A program made the position numbers and the translations under genes. From NCBI GenBank assembly GCA_019753175.1, contig JAIELK010000002.1, positions 1 to 64,000 of the forward strand: DNA of 64,000 nt. Reading direction: 5' to 3'. The stretch's first letter is position 1. Each line of letters opens with the position of its first letter. Below, one piece after another: positions 47,552-58,057 of the stretch. The DNA is from Hyphomonadaceae bacterium. Its GTDB lineage: Bacteria > Pseudomonadota > Alphaproteobacteria > Caulobacterales > Aquidulcibacteraceae. The notes below the pieces were generated by a model. That model was not told where the DNA came from and searched no databases. It saw only the letters and a list, made by a program, of their open reading frames with translations.

Positions 47552-47640
47552 CTTCTACGTTATTTTGCACTCGCAAACTTGCCTCATTCGGCGGGCACAA
47601 CCAAATTGCGCCGGGCATTCGCGTCCGGGGAGAGGTGTTC

Positions 47641-48000
47641 ATGCGCAGCAAGGGCGGCAAGACGATCAAGCTGAACCCGGTGGACGAGGACCATCAGGTC
47701 CATAATCACCCTGCGCGCGCCAATCTCGAAGCGCTGATGGATCAGAAGCTTTTCGCCCAGCGCATCAAGAGCGAGCGCGCAGCTGCCTATTGGTTCGCGG
47801 CCTCGCTCTGGGGCGTCAGCGGCCTCGCCATGGGCGCGATCCTGGGCGTTTTCGTTACCCTGATGGTTCAGACCGGCTCTGCCCCAATCTGGCGCGAGAA
47901 CGTCATCGCCGGCGCGGCCATGGACGAAGCCCGCGATACGGTGAACAACCGGGATCCGGTGCTCAGGGATCCTGCGCAGGACCGTCCGACAGCGCCTTGA
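47641..48000 (+). CDS. Small single-pass membrane protein
   Basis: A 119-residue protein with a basic, His-containing N-terminus ([20 protein letters not shown]), one central membrane helix ([20 protein letters not shown]) and a polar C-terminus. The ATG has a GGAGAGG ribosome site; the longer frame upstream is a shadow of glnD. No family is recognised. The last 38 bases overlap the 3' end of mutS on the opposite strand. Confidence 0.7.
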   Translation: MRSKGGKTIKLNPVDEDHQVHNHPARANLEALMDQKLFAQRIKSERAAAYWFAASLWGVSGLAMGAILGVFVTLMVQTGSAPIWRENVIAGAAMDEARDTVNNRDPVLRDPAQDRPTAP

Positions 48001-50632
48001 GCCGGTAAAGCGCCTCGAGCGCTTCCTTTGGCGACAAGTTATCCGGATCAATGCTCTCGAGGGCTGCCTCGAGAGCTGACGGTTCGCGCAGCGGCGCTTC
48101 GCGCGCGAACAACGGCAGCTCGTCGACGAAATCCACACGGTTGGGGCCGCCCTGCGCCTCCAGCCGGCTCAACACAGCGCGCGCGCGCTCCACAGCGGAC
48201 CGCGGCAATCCCGCCAGTTTGGCGACCTGGATACCATAGGAACGGTCCGCCGGCCCGGGCGACACCTCATGCAGGAACACAAGGTCGCCCTTCCACTCGC
48301 GCGCGCGCAGATGTGCGTTGGCGCCGGCGCCCAGCTTCTCCGCCAGCCGCGTCAGTTCATGGTAGTGCGTGGCGAACACCGACCGGCAGCGATTGGTCTC
48401 GTGCAGGTGCTCCGCCACCGCCCAGGCGATCGCCAGGCCGTCAAAGGTCGCGGTGCCGCGGCCAATCTCATCGAGCACCACCAGCGCGCGCGGCCCGGCC
48501 TGATGCAGAATTGCGGCCGTTTCGACCATCTCGGTCATGAATGTCGAACGCCCGCGCGCCAAATCGTCCGACGCGCCGACGCGCGCGAAGATGCGGTCGA
48601 CGACGCCAAGGCGCAGTTTCTTGGCCGGGACATAAGAGCCCGCCTGCGCCAGCGCGGCGAGCAGCGCGATCTGACGCAGATAGGTGCTCTTGCCGGCCAT
48701 GTTTGGGCCGGTGACCACCAGCAGCCGCGGTCCGCTCCGGCCTTCCGCATCCAAGCGAGCGTCGTTCGGGGTGAACCCCTGTCCTTCACGGTGCACGCCC
48801 TCTTCGACCACCGGATGGCGCGCGCCCTCAGCCAGCAAAGCCGAACTCTCATCGACCTCGGGGCGGGAGCAGCGCGCCTCCTCCGCCCACTCGGCCAGCG
48901 CGGCGGCGACATCAAGTTCGGCCAACGCTTCGGCGGCAGCGCGAATATCGCGCTCGCACACGGCCGCACGTGCGGCGAAGTCCTTGAACAGCGCCAGCTC
49001 CCGCGCCAGCGCCGCCTCGCCGGCGCGGGCGATCCTGGCATCGAGCTCCGCAAGCTCGGTCGTCGTGAAACGGATTGAGCCGGCGTTGGTTTGGCGATGG
49101 ATGAAACGCGCGTTCAACGGCGGCGCCATCAGTGCTTCGGCCTGCTTTGCCGTAGCGTCGATGTGATAGCCCAGCACGTTGTTGTGGCGCAGCTTCAACC
49201 CGGCGATGCCGGTCTCTTCCGCGTACTTTGATTGCAGCGCCGCGATGACCTTGCGACTGTCGTCGCGCAGCGCGCGCGCTTCGTCGAGGGCTTGGTCAAA
49301 ACCGCCGGCAATGAAGCCGCCGTCGCGCGCCAGCAGCGGTAGATCTTGCCCCAGCGCGCGCTCCAACGTTTGTGCGAGCGCCGCACTGGCGCCATTGAGC
49401 GCCAACGCTTCGCAACCCCGCGCGATGTTCGCCGGCCGTGCTTCGCTGGCAGCGCAAAGCGCCGCAACCCGGCTCCCAGCGAGCAGGCCGTCGCGCATCT
49501 GCGCTAGATCGCGCGGGCCGCCTCGGCCAAGCGCCAGCCGCGTAAGTGCGCGCGCCAAATCGCCCGCTTTGCGCAGCTCCGCGCGCACGCCGCCGCGCGT
49601 GCGCGTAGACTCCAGAAACCACTGTACCGCATCCAGCCGCGCATGGATCGGAGCGATCTCTGTCAATGGCCTGGCCAATCGCTCCGCCAGAAGCCGCGCG
49701 CCCGCGGACGTAACTGTCCGGTCGATGCAGCCCAGCAGCGAACCGCGGCGATCGCCCCGCACGGAGCGCTCAATCTCCAGCGCCGCGCGCGTAGCCGCGT
49801 CGATCGCCATGAACGCCCGCTCGGCATTGCGCCGGGGCGGCATGAGGCGCGGCGCGGCGCCTGCCTGAGTCAGCTCGATATAGTCGAGCAGAAGACCCAT
49901 GGCCGCGAGCTCGGCGTCGCTGAACTCTCCGAACGCCTCGAGGGACGCCACTTCGAATGCGGCCCTGATCCGGCGTTCCCCTGATCTCACGTCAGCCTTG
50001 ACCGAGGGGCGCAAAGTCAGCGCGGCGCCGGCCAAAGCCACCCCTGCGCTTACCCGCGCGGCGTCAGTGTCGGTAGCCAGCACTTCCGCCGGCGCCAGCG
50101 CGACGACTTCATCGTCGATCGTGCGCGCATCGACCGGACGTGTTTCGAAACCGCCCGTGGACACATCGGCCCACGCGATCGCCGCGGCATTGCCGACAAA
50201 AGCCACCGCGGCCAAACGATTGGCGGCGCGCGCGTCGAGCAATCCCTCCTCGGTGAGCGTGCCGGGCGTGACCACGCGCACCACCCCGCGTTGGACGATA
50301 GATTTTGCGCCGCGTTTTTTCGCTTCGGCCGGGTCTTCGAGTTGTTCACAGACCGCGACCTTGAACCCGGCGCGGATGAGCTTCGCCAAATAGCCTTCGG
50401 CCTGATGCCAGGGCACGCCGGCCATCGGGATCGGCTCGCCGCCGTGCTGACCGCGCTTGGTGAGCGTGATGCCGATCGCCGACGCCGCGCGCTCGGCGTC
50501 CTCGAAGAACATCTCGTAAAAGTCGCCCATGCGGAAAAACAGCAAAGCATCCGGATGCTCGGCTTTGGCGGCGAGATACTGCGCCATGAACGGCGTCGCT
50601 TTCGGCGGCGCGGAGTGCGAGGAATCGGGCAC
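47963..50632 (-). CDS. mutS: DNA mismatch repair protein MutS
   Basis: MutS recognises mismatches and starts methyl-directed repair. The 889-residue protein has the N-terminal mismatch-reading motif GDFYEMF in an [18 protein letters not shown] context, the connector and lever domains, Walker [15 protein letters not shown], Walker [21 protein letters not shown] and the signature [15 protein letters not shown]. Length is normal for MutS1. Its 3' end overlaps the convergent small membrane gene by 38 bases. Confidence 0.98.
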   Translation of the reverse strand: MPDSSHSAPPKATPFMAQYLAAKAEHPDALLFFRMGDFYEMFFEDAERAASAIGITLTKRGQHGGEPIPMAGVPWHQAEGYLAKLIRAGFKVAVCEQLEDPAEAKKRGAKSIVQRGVVRVVTPGTLTEEGLLDARAANRLAAVAFVGNAAAIAWADVSTGGFETRPVDARTIDDEVVALAPAEVLATDTDAARVSAGVALAGAALTLRPSVKADVRSGERRIRAAFEVASLEAFGEFSDAELAAMGLLLDYIELTQAGAAPRLMPPRRNAERAFMAIDAATRAALEIERSVRGDRRGSLLGCIDRTVTSAGARLLAERLARPLTEIAPIHARLDAVQWFLESTRTRGGVRAELRKAGDLARALTRLALGRGGPRDLAQMRDGLLAGSRVAALCAASEARPANIARGCEALALNGASAALAQTLERALGQDLPLLARDGGFIAGGFDQALDEARALRDDSRKVIAALQSKYAEETGIAGLKLRHNNVLGYHIDATAKQAEALMAPPLNARFIHRQTNAGSIRFTTTELAELDARIARAGEAALARELALFKDFAARAAVCERDIRAAAEALAELDVAAALAEWAEEARCSRPEVDESSALLAEGARHPVVEEGVHREGQGFTPNDARLDAEGRSGPRLLVVTGPNMAGKSTYLRQIALLAALAQAGSYVPAKKLRLGVVDRIFARVGASDDLARGRSTFMTEMVETAAILHQAGPRALVVLDEIGRGTATFDGLAIAWAVAEHLHETNRCRSVFATHYHELTRLAEKLGAGANAHLRAREWKGDLVFLHEVSPGPADRSYGIQVAKLAGLPRSAVERARAVLSRLEAQGGPNRVDFVDELPLFAREAPLREPSALEAALESIDPDNLSPKEALEALYRLKALSDGPAQDP

Positions 50633-50667
50633 GCGCCAGCTCTAGCCGCTCCCGCGCCGGACTTCCA

Positions 50668-50695
50668 TTGACGCCCCCATGCCCGCAGCTAGGGT
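50668..50695 (+). promoter_or_regulatory. Candidate sigma-70-type promoter of maeB
   Basis: TTGACG at 50668-50673 and TAGGGT at 50690-50695 are separated by 16 bases and end 27 bases before the maeB ATG. The -35 matches the alphaproteobacterial consensus; the -10 is only partial. No experimental support; other promoters are possible. Confidence 0.35.
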
Positions 50696-50722
50696 GCGCC
50701 GCCAACGATCCGGCGGGGCTCA

Positions 50723-52999
50723 ATGTCCGATTCAAAGAAAACCTTCACCGACGCTGAGGCGCTCGATTTCCACCGCTTTCCCACGCCAGGTAAGATCTCG
50801 ATCACGCCGACCAAGCCGATGGCGACGCAGCGCGATCTGTCGCTCGCCTATTCCCCCGGCGTCGCCGTCCCGGTGAAGGCCATCGCCGAGGACCCCGACC
50901 GCGCCTACGACTATACCTCTAAGGGCAACCTGGTCGCTGTGATCTCCAACGGCACCGCCATTCTGGGACTCGGCAACCTCGGCGCCATAGCTTCCAAGCC
51001 GGTGATGGAAGGCAAAAGCGTTCTGTTCAAACGCTTCGCCGACGTCGACTCGATCGACATCGAAGTCACTACGCAAGACGTGGAAGAGTTCATCACCACA
51101 GTCCGCAACATTGGCCCGACCTTCGGCGGCATCAATCTTGAAGACATCAAGAGCCCGGAGTGCTTCGTCATTGAAAGCCGCCTGCGCGACGAACTCGACA
51201 TTCCTGTCTTTCACGACGACCAACACGGCACCGCCATCATCGCCGCCGCGGGGCTGCTCAACGCCTGTGAGCTGACCGGCCGGTCGCTGAAGGACATCAA
51301 GGTGGTCGTGAATGGCGCTGGCGCAGCCGGGCTGTCATGCATCGGCTTGATCAAACACCTTGGCGTTCCCCACGACAACGTCATCGTCTGTGACTCCAAG
51401 GGCGTGGTCTATTATGGCCGCACCGAGAGCATGGATCAGTTCAAGGCCGCGCACGCGGTCGACACCAAGGCCCGCACCCTTGCCGACGCCATGAAGGGCG
51501 CGGACGTGTTCATGGGGCTCTCCGTCGCCGGCGCCGTCAGCAAGGAGATGGTCGCGTCGATGGCGAAGAAGCCGATCATCTTCGCCATGGCAAATCCTGA
51601 TCCGGAGATCACGCCAGAGGACGTGCACGCCGCGCGCAAAGACGCCATCGTTGCAACGGGCCGCTCGGACTACCCGAACCAGGTCAACAACGTCCTCGGC
51701 TTTCCATACATTTTCCGCGGCGCGCTCGACGTGCGCGCGCGCACGATCAACGAGGAGATGAAGGTCGCAGCCGCGCGCGCCCTCGCCGAGCTGGCCAAGC
51801 AGGACGTGCCCGACGAAGTCGCGGCCGCCTATCATGGCCGGCGCCTCAAATTCGGCCCGAACTACATCATCCCGACGCCATTCGATCCGCGCCTCATCTC
51901 CGAGATTCCCCCCTATGTGGCCCAGGCGGCGATGGACACCGGCGTGGCGCGCAAGCCGATCGAGGATATGGAGGCTTACCGTCACCGGTTGGCGCAGCGG
52001 CTCGATCCCACCGCGGCGATGATGCAGCGCGTACAAACGGTCGTGCGGCGTAAGCCAAAGCGCATCGTGTTTGCGGAGGGCGAAGAACCCGCCGTCATTC
52101 GCGCCGCTTATGCGTTTCAGGAGTTGGGCCTTGGCGTGTCGGTGCTGGTCGGGCGCGAAGACCTTGTGCGCGCGAACATGGGTCAGGTCGGCGTGCCTCA
52201 GGACGCGAAGATCGAAGTCGTCAACGCACGGCTCACCGAGCACAACGCCGCCTACACCGAGCACCTCTATACGCGGTTGCAGCGCAACGGTTATCTGCAC
52301 CGGGACGCCCAGCGCCTGGTGAACCAGGACCGCAACGTGTTCGGCGCCTGCATGGTGGCGCACGGCCACGCCGACGGCATGGTCACCGGCGTCACCCGCA
52401 ACTACGCCACTGCACTCGACGACGTCTTGAAGGCGGTCGACCCCGAGCGCGGTTCGCGGGTGATGGGCATGTCGATCATCTTGATGAAGGGGCGCACCCT
52501 TTTCATTGGCGACACGGCGGTGACCGAATTCCCCAACGCAGAAGAGCTTGCACAGATCACCATACAATCAGCCGCCATGGCGCGCCTCGTCGGCGCCACG
52601 CCGCGCGTCGCCCTGCTCTCGCATTCCACGTTCGGGAATCCACGCATGGAGCGCTCAGAGAAGATTCGCGACGCCGTCTCGCTCTTGGATCGCCGCGAAG
52701 ACATCGACTTCGAGTTCGAGGGCGAGATGAATGTCGACGTCGCTCTGCATCCCAACATGCGCGACCTCTATCCGTTCTCGCGCCTCTCCGAACCGGCCAA
52801 CGTGCTGGTGATGCCGGCGCTGCACTCCGCCTCGATCGCCACCAGCCTGCTGACCACCGCGGGCGGCGCGACGGTGATCGGGCCGGTGCTGACGGGCCTC
52901 GCGGCCCCGATCCAGATCGCGCCGCTTGGCGGCACGGTGTCCGACATCGTCACGTACGCAACGCTGGCGGCCTTCCAAGCAGCGCACGTCACACCTTAG
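50723..52999 (+). CDS. maeB: NADP-dependent malic enzyme with C-terminal phosphotransacetylase-like domain
   Basis: MaeB oxidatively decarboxylates malate to pyruvate. The 758-residue protein has an N-terminal malic enzyme part with SLAYSPGVAVPVKAIAED, the catalytic VFHDDQHGTAIIAAAGLLNA and the NADP-site VVNGAGAAGLSCIGLIK (about 1-430), then a PTA-like domain (about 440-758) with MGMSIILMKGRTLFIGDTAV, which in such hybrids is regulatory, often acetyl-CoA responsive. Next to a TCA cluster it likely serves gluconeogenic or NADPH supply, but is not co-transcribed with it. Its stop overlaps the AmpG-like stop. Confidence 0.96.
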   Translation: MSDSKKTFTDAEALDFHRFPTPGKISITPTKPMATQRDLSLAYSPGVAVPVKAIAEDPDRAYDYTSKGNLVAVISNGTAILGLGNLGAIASKPVMEGKSVLFKRFADVDSIDIEVTTQDVEEFITTVRNIGPTFGGINLEDIKSPECFVIESRLRDELDIPVFHDDQHGTAIIAAAGLLNACELTGRSLKDIKVVVNGAGAAGLSCIGLIKHLGVPHDNVIVCDSKGVVYYGRTESMDQFKAAHAVDTKARTLADAMKGADVFMGLSVAGAVSKEMVASMAKKPIIFAMANPDPEITPEDVHAARKDAIVATGRSDYPNQVNNVLGFPYIFRGALDVRARTINEEMKVAAARALAELAKQDVPDEVAAAYHGRRLKFGPNYIIPTPFDPRLISEIPPYVAQAAMDTGVARKPIEDMEAYRHRLAQRLDPTAAMMQRVQTVVRRKPKRIVFAEGEEPAVIRAAYAFQELGLGVSVLVGREDLVRANMGQVGVPQDAKIEVVNARLTEHNAAYTEHLYTRLQRNGYLHRDAQRLVNQDRNVFGACMVAHGHADGMVTGVTRNYATALDDVLKAVDPERGSRVMGMSIILMKGRTLFIGDTAVTEFPNAEELAQITIQSAAMARLVGATPRVALLSHSTFGNPRMERSEKIRDAVSLLDRREDIDFEFEGEMNVDVALHPNMRDLYPFSRLSEPANVLVMPALHSASIATSLLTTAGGATVIGPVLTGLAAPIQIAPLGGTVSDIVTYATLAAFQAAHVTP

Positions 53000-54705
53000 G
53001 CGGGCGCAGGTTGCGCCTGTGGCGGCGCCGTCTCGCGTTTGCGCGCGATCATGAGCGCGAGCACCAGCGCCGCGACCCCGACCAAGCAAGAGTAGAAGAA
53101 AAACAGCACATAGCCCGCACCTAAGGACGCTGGCGACACGCCCAGATCGCTGGCGCGGGCGAACGCGTCCGGCGGCAAATTCTGGAACAGCCCCCGCAAA
53201 CCAGCGAGCGGGCCGCCCGCTTCGGCGGCGCGTGCAGATCCCTCAATGATGCCGCCCGACTGCGCGGCTATCAATTTGCCAGGCAGCGCATAGAGCGATG
53301 AAAACAGCGCGTACTGCGTTGCGGTAAAGCCGGCGCTGGTGAGGCTGGACATGTAGGCAATCAGCACCGTACCGGAGAAGCCCGCGGTGATGTTGTCGAC
53401 CGCGATGGCGGCGGCGAAGGCGCGCCAGTCCGCGCCCAGTGTCGCCAGCCAAGCGAACATCAGGTTGGAAGCCGGCCCCACGACGGCGCCGGCCACCAGG
53501 CATCGGATGAGGCCGAACCGCGCGATCGCCCAACCGGCGACGCCGACGCCAATCACCAGCATCCACACGCCGAACCCTTTGCGGATTTCGGCGATCCGTT
53601 CGAGGTCGAACCCGAGGTCGAGATAGAACGGGTTCATGATGTTGAGGACGAAGTCGGAGAGCCGGTAGCAGCAGATCATCGCCAAGATGAGCCCCGCGGT
53701 CCCCTCGAAGCGCTTGAAGAAATCCGCCAACGGCTCGCCATAGGAACGCCGGAAGTAGAGGCCGGGCCGCGTGGCCCTCCCCGGTGCGGGCAAAGCCGCG
53801 CAAACAATCATGGCGAGTCCAGCGAGCGCCATCGCAACTTGGATGAACACGCCAAGCGGTTTCTCCGCCCATGCCGATTCAAGCCCTGTCAGCGCGCCCT
53901 CGGCGCCAACAACTCTGAAGACGCTTTTCAGCAGGTCGAGTTGGGCGGTGAACCCTGTGCCGAAAATGAGCGCGCCGACCAGCAACAGCGCAAGCCGAAC
54001 CGCCCACTCAAGGGTCTCTTCCGCGGGTTTGACCGGCATGTCGTTCGGCATCAACGGCTGTTGAACCGGGCGCGGCTTTTCCTTTGGCGCGAGCAGCACG
54101 GCGATGACGCCGATCACCATCAGCACGGCCATCGTGGCGTAGGCGACGCCCCAGTTCATGCGCGAAGCAATGAAGAGCGGCGCGATGCCCGCAGTGAGGA
54201 TCGCGATCCGGTAGCCCCACTGATAGGCGGCAGCCATGACCCCCTGCCGCTCTTCCCCCGCAGCTTCAATGCGCCACGCGTCGATGACGATGTCTTGGGT
54301 TGCAGAGGTGAAGGCGACGAACACGGCGAAAAGCGCCACCAGCCCGATATTCACGGTCGGGTTCGATCCTGAGATCAGCCATAGGCCGAACATGATCAGA
54401 CCCTGACACACCAGCATCCAGGATCGCCGGTGGCCCAGCATGGCGCTCAAGACCGGCACCGACGTGCGGTCGATCAGCGGCGCCCACAGGAATTTCAGCG
54501 AGTACGAAAGCGTCGCCAGCGCGAAGAAGCCGATCACCTGCAGCGACACCCCGGCGGTTCGCAACCAAGCCGAAAGCGTGTCGAACACCAACAGGTTCGG
54601 CAGGCCAGCCGCGAAGCCAAGCGCCAACATCACCAGCGACTGCCGCTCGAAGAACACCGCGATAGCGGCCCACGTCGAGCGCTTTGGCGCTGCTTCTGTG
54701 CTCAT
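52996..54705 (-). CDS. AmpG-like MFS permease
   Basis: A 569-residue MFS protein with about 12-14 membrane segments. FAAGLPNLLVFDTLSAWLRTAGVSLQVIGF matches in part the start of AmpG; SLKFLWAPLIDRT and a central region with TQDIVIDAWRIEAAGEERQG, containing the acidic motif of AmpG/SLC33 transporters, follow. AmpG imports anhydromuropeptides for wall recycling. This protein has an unusually long central loop (KEKPRPVQQPLMPNDMPVKP), so another solute is possible. The ATG at 54705 has a GGAGAAAAGCT ribosome site. Confidence 0.85.
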   Translation of the reverse strand: MSTEAAPKRSTWAAIAVFFERQSLVMLALGFAAGLPNLLVFDTLSAWLRTAGVSLQVIGFFALATLSYSLKFLWAPLIDRTSVPVLSAMLGHRRSWMLVCQGLIMFGLWLISGSNPTVNIGLVALFAVFVAFTSATQDIVIDAWRIEAAGEERQGVMAAAYQWGYRIAILTAGIAPLFIASRMNWGVAYATMAVLMVIGVIAVLLAPKEKPRPVQQPLMPNDMPVKPAEETLEWAVRLALLLVGALIFGTGFTAQLDLLKSVFRVVGAEGALTGLESAWAEKPLGVFIQVAMALAGLAMIVCAALPAPGRATRPGLYFRRSYGEPLADFFKRFEGTAGLILAMICCYRLSDFVLNIMNPFYLDLGFDLERIAEIRKGFGVWMLVIGVGVAGWAIARFGLIRCLVAGAVVGPASNLMFAWLATLGADWRAFAAAIAVDNITAGFSGTVLIAYMSSLTSAGFTATQYALFSSLYALPGKLIAAQSGGIIEGSARAAEAGGPLAGLRGLFQNLPPDAFARASDLGVSPASLGAGYVLFFFYSCLVGVAALVLALMIARKRETAPPQAQPAPA

Positions 54706-54721
54706 AGCTTTTCTCCGCCCC

Positions 54722-56497
54722 TCAAGTCGGGCCAAGCGTGGCGGCTTTCCGCGCCCCGGTAAAGCGCTCCGCGACAGCCAGGAGGCGCGTGGCGTCGATC
54801 GGTTTGGTGATGAAGTCGTTCATTCCGGCCGACAGCGCGCGGGCGCGCTCGCTCTCCCCGTCGGCGGTCAGCGCCACAATCGGCGCCCGCGCCGAAGCGC
54901 CGCCGGCGCGGATGCGCTGCGCCGCCTCGAGGCCGTCTAGCCTCGGCATGCGGATGTCGAGCAGGATGAGATCGTAGGCGCTCGTGTTGGCGGCGGCCAC
55001 AGCCTCCTCGCCATCAAACACCGTCGTTACCAGGCAACCGGCGCGACTCAGCACCGTGCGCGCCAACAGCGCATTGATGCGGTTGTCCTCGGCCAGGAGA
55101 ACACGAAGACCGCGCAGCGCTTGTGCTGGTTCGGCATCGTCGGCGACGAGGGCGCCCGCCCGCGCCGCGAGCAAGCGTCGCACCAGGGAGCGGCGTCGCA
55201 CCGGCTTCAACACGTAGTGATGCACACCGGCGGCGCGGCACCTCTCGATTGCGTCCCGGCGCTCTTGTGGCGCAACCGCGATCAGCGCCGCAGCCTCCTG
55301 CTTCAGCGCCATGAGTTCGGCGCCTGGGATTTCGTCGCGCCACTCGAACAGGGTGATATCTGGCTTGGCGTCGCGCTCGACCAGGTCACATCCCTGGGAG
55401 ACCAAGGTTGTTCGAAGCGCTTGCGCAAGGATGTGCGACCGGCTGTGCACCGCAACGCGCAGGCGCGCCAACGCCGCGATGGGTGGAGCCGGCGGCCGCG
55501 ACGTCGGCATTGGCAGCTCAACCCAAAACGCCGCGCCCTGGCCCGGGCGCGAGGACAGGCCGGCCTCTCCGCCCATTGCCGCCGCGAGCTTGCGCACGAC
55601 GGCGAGCCCGAGGCCCGTCCCGCCATGCCGGCGCGCGATGTTTGCATCAGCTTGGGTAAACTCTTCGAAGATCAGCGATTGCTTGTCCGGCGGCACACCA
55701 GGCCCGGTGTCGCGCACGGTGAAACGCACCCGCTCGCCGGGCCGCGATGCGACCTCCAGCAGCACGCCGCCCCGTTCGGTGAATTTCACCGCATTGCCGG
55801 CAAGATTGAAAAGGATTTGACGCAGCCGGCCATCGTCGCCCAGCACCTGCTCGGGCGTATCGGCGCGTACGATCACCGCCAGATCAAGCCCTTTGGCGTG
55901 CGCCCTGGGAGACAAGAGCTCGGCGACATCCTGCATTGCCGCTTCGGGATCGAACGGTGCAGCCTCCAGCATCACCGCGCCCGCTTCAAGCCGCGAGTAA
56001 TCGAGAATCTCAGTGATGAGATCGAGCAGATGCTCCCCCGATTGCTTGATTGCTTCGACATGCGCGCGCGCGCTCGGTTCAAGGTCGCTCTGTTCGAGCA
56101 ATCCGGCCATGCCAAGAACGCCGTGGAGCGGCGTGCGCAGCTCGTGTGTGAGTGTGGCAAACAGCGTGGTCTTTGCACGCATCGCGTGATCGGCGGCGAC
56201 GGCGTGCCGGGTAACATCGCGCGCAACCGCCAGCCGGCTGCCGTCCGCCAGCATGCGCTCCACCCATTCAAAATCGCGGCCGTCGGGCGCGGGCGCGTCG
56301 AAGCAACGCTCGCCGTTCGAGAATGGCGGCGGCTGTACGCGGCCCCAGGGCGGGCGCTGCGGCCCAATCCAATGCCTGAATGCCTTGCGGAAGGCGGGGT
56401 TGGCGCGCAGCAGCGACCCGTCCGGCGCCAGCAAGGCGACCGGATCGGGCATCAAATCGAACACGTCGAGCGTGGGCGCCGGCGCCGGCTGGGCCAT
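54722..56497 (-). CDS. Hybrid histidine kinase with a degenerate plus an intact receiver
   Basis: A 591-residue cytoplasmic sensor kinase. An N-terminal PAS-like domain (about 10-95), HisKA with phospho-His118 (FATLTHELRTPLHGVLG), HATPase_c (LFNLAGNAVKFTERGG, DTGPGVPPDK, GGTGLGLAVV), then two receiver-like domains. The last (about 465-580) is intact: VLLAEDNRINALLA, LILLDIRMPRLDG with the phospho-Asp, and ALTADGE. The one before (about 345-455) has LFEW where the Asp belongs and lacks the first acidic pair, so it is probably not phosphorylated. No membrane segment. The signal is unknown. Confidence 0.9.
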   Translation of the reverse strand: MAQPAPAPTLDVFDLMPDPVALLAPDGSLLRANPAFRKAFRHWIGPQRPPWGRVQPPPFSNGERCFDAPAPDGRDFEWVERMLADGSRLAVARDVTRHAVAADHAMRAKTTLFATLTHELRTPLHGVLGMAGLLEQSDLEPSARAHVEAIKQSGEHLLDLITEILDYSRLEAGAVMLEAAPFDPEAAMQDVAELLSPRAHAKGLDLAVIVRADTPEQVLGDDGRLRQILFNLAGNAVKFTERGGVLLEVASRPGERVRFTVRDTGPGVPPDKQSLIFEEFTQADANIARRHGGTGLGLAVVRKLAAAMGGEAGLSSRPGQGAAFWVELPMPTSRPPAPPIAALARLRVAVHSRSHILAQALRTTLVSQGCDLVERDAKPDITLFEWRDEIPGAELMALKQEAAALIAVAPQERRDAIERCRAAGVHHYVLKPVRRRSLVRRLLAARAGALVADDAEPAQALRGLRVLLAEDNRINALLARTVLSRAGCLVTTVFDGEEAVAAANTSAYDLILLDIRMPRLDGLEAAQRIRAGGASARAPIVALTADGESERARALSAGMNDFITKPIDATRLLAVAERFTGARKAATLGPT

Positions 56498-56521
56498 GAG
56501 GCTGATGAAGCGCGGTGGCGG

Positions 56522-58048
56522 TTAAGAAACCTTGACGCCCTGCCCGGCCTGCTCCGCACCGGCCCATTGACGCTTGAGGCTCAGCGCCTCGGCGACGTGA
56601 ACACGGCGCACGGCGGGGGATCCATCGAGGTCGGCGATGGTGCGCGCGACCTTCAGCGTGCGGTGATACGCCCGAGCCGACAGCACCAGCGTCTCGGCCG
56701 CCTTCGCCAGCAGCGCAGCGCCGGGACCATCGGGCGCCGCCACCCGCTCCAGCGCGTCAAGATCCAGCGTTGCGTTCAAGCCGGCGCCGCGGTCCGCTTG
56801 CGCGTCCCGAGCCCGTCCCACCCGAACGGCGGCTTCGGCGGTGCCCTCCACCGGCGGCGGCAAGGACAGGTCGGCCGCCAAGACCGGCGGCACATCGAGC
56901 TGGATGTCGATGCGATCGAGCAACGGCCCCGATAAGCGCGCCTGGTAGTCGATGGCGCAGCGTGGACCGCGCCGGCACAGGCCCGCGCCCGACCCGCCGC
57001 CGCATCGGCATGGGTTCATCGCCGCCGCCAACAGGATGCGCGCGGGATAAGTCACGTGGTGGTTGGCGCGCGCGATCAGCACCTGCCCGCTCTCCAGCGG
57101 CTGTCGCAGCGCATCGAGGGCTTGCTGCGAGAACTCGGGCAATTCGTCGAGAAACAGCACGCCGTGATGCGCCAGCGAGATTTCCCCGGGCTTCGCCCGC
57201 AACCCTCCGCCCACCAGCGCCGCCATCGATGCGGAATGATGAGGCGCGCGGAACGGCCGCGTGCGCGTAAGCCGTCCCCGCTCCAGCAAGCCGGCCACCG
57301 AGTGCAGCATCGAGACTTCGAGCAGCTCTTCCGATGAGAGCGGCGGCAACAAGCCCGGCAAACGCTGCGCAAGCATCGACTTACCGGCGCCGGGCGGGCC
57401 GACGAACAGGATGTTGTGCGCGCCAGCGGCGGCGATTTCCAAGGCGCGCTTGGCTTGTTCTTGGCCGCGCACGTCGCGCAAATCCGGCGCGCGCACGCCC
57501 GCGATGAGATCGCCCCGTTCAGGCGGCTTCAACGCCGTACCGCCGCGAAAGTGATTGACCAGCGAGAGAAGCGAAGGCGCAGCGATGACCTCGCCCCCTG
57601 CCCATGCTGCTTCGGAGCCGCACGTTTCCGGACAGATGAACGCGAGACCCATGCCGTGCGCGGCCATGGCAGCGGGCAACGCGCCCGGCGCGGGCGCAAG
57701 CGAGCCGTCGAGCCCAACTTCACCGAAGCAGACGATGCCGTCGAGCGCGTCGTGCGGCAGTGCGCCGATCGCCGCCATGGTGGCGAGCGCAATCGGCAAG
57801 TCGTAATGCGTCCCCTCTTTCGGAAGATCGGCGGGCGCGAGGTTGATCACCAGCCGCCCGGGCGGGATCGCCAGCCCTATGGACGCAAACGCCGCGCGTA
57901 CGCGCTCGCGCGCCTCAGAGACGGCCTTGTCGCCAAGACCGACGATGACGATGCCGTGCGTGCCGGGGGCGACCTGAACCTGAACATCGATCCGGCGCGC
58001 TTCGAGGCCTGAAAACGCGACGGTGGTTGCGTTGGCGCATGTCTGCAT
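56522..58048 (-). CDS. comM: YifB/ComM-family Mg-chelatase-like ATPase
   Basis: ComM is a DNA helicase that helps branch migration in natural transformation; YifB homologues are widespread. The 508-residue protein has an N-terminal Lon-like domain, Walker A GPPGAGKSMLAQRL at about 215-228, AMNPCRCGG and SGPLLDRIDIQLDVP of the MCM-like AAA core, and a C-terminal Mg-chelatase subunit ChlI-like part (SARAYHRTLKVARTIADLDG). Name by family; transformation itself is not shown here. A consensus DnaA box lies 10 bases before its start. Confidence 0.94.
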   Translation of the reverse strand: MQTCANATTVAFSGLEARRIDVQVQVAPGTHGIVIVGLGDKAVSEARERVRAAFASIGLAIPPGRLVINLAPADLPKEGTHYDLPIALATMAAIGALPHDALDGIVCFGEVGLDGSLAPAPGALPAAMAAHGMGLAFICPETCGSEAAWAGGEVIAAPSLLSLVNHFRGGTALKPPERGDLIAGVRAPDLRDVRGQEQAKRALEIAAAGAHNILFVGPPGAGKSMLAQRLPGLLPPLSSEELLEVSMLHSVAGLLERGRLTRTRPFRAPHHSASMAALVGGGLRAKPGEISLAHHGVLFLDELPEFSQQALDALRQPLESGQVLIARANHHVTYPARILLAAAMNPCRCGGGSGAGLCRRGPRCAIDYQARLSGPLLDRIDIQLDVPPVLAADLSLPPPVEGTAEAAVRVGRARDAQADRGAGLNATLDLDALERVAAPDGPGAALLAKAAETLVLSARAYHRTLKVARTIADLDGSPAVRRVHVAEALSLKRQWAGAEQAGQGVKVS

Positions 58049-58057
58049 GATGCCACC

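Noticed and set aside
55121-56935. Plus-strand frame of about 600 codons opposite the hybrid kinase and comM
   Set aside because: Same composition as other shadows and crosses two genuine genes.
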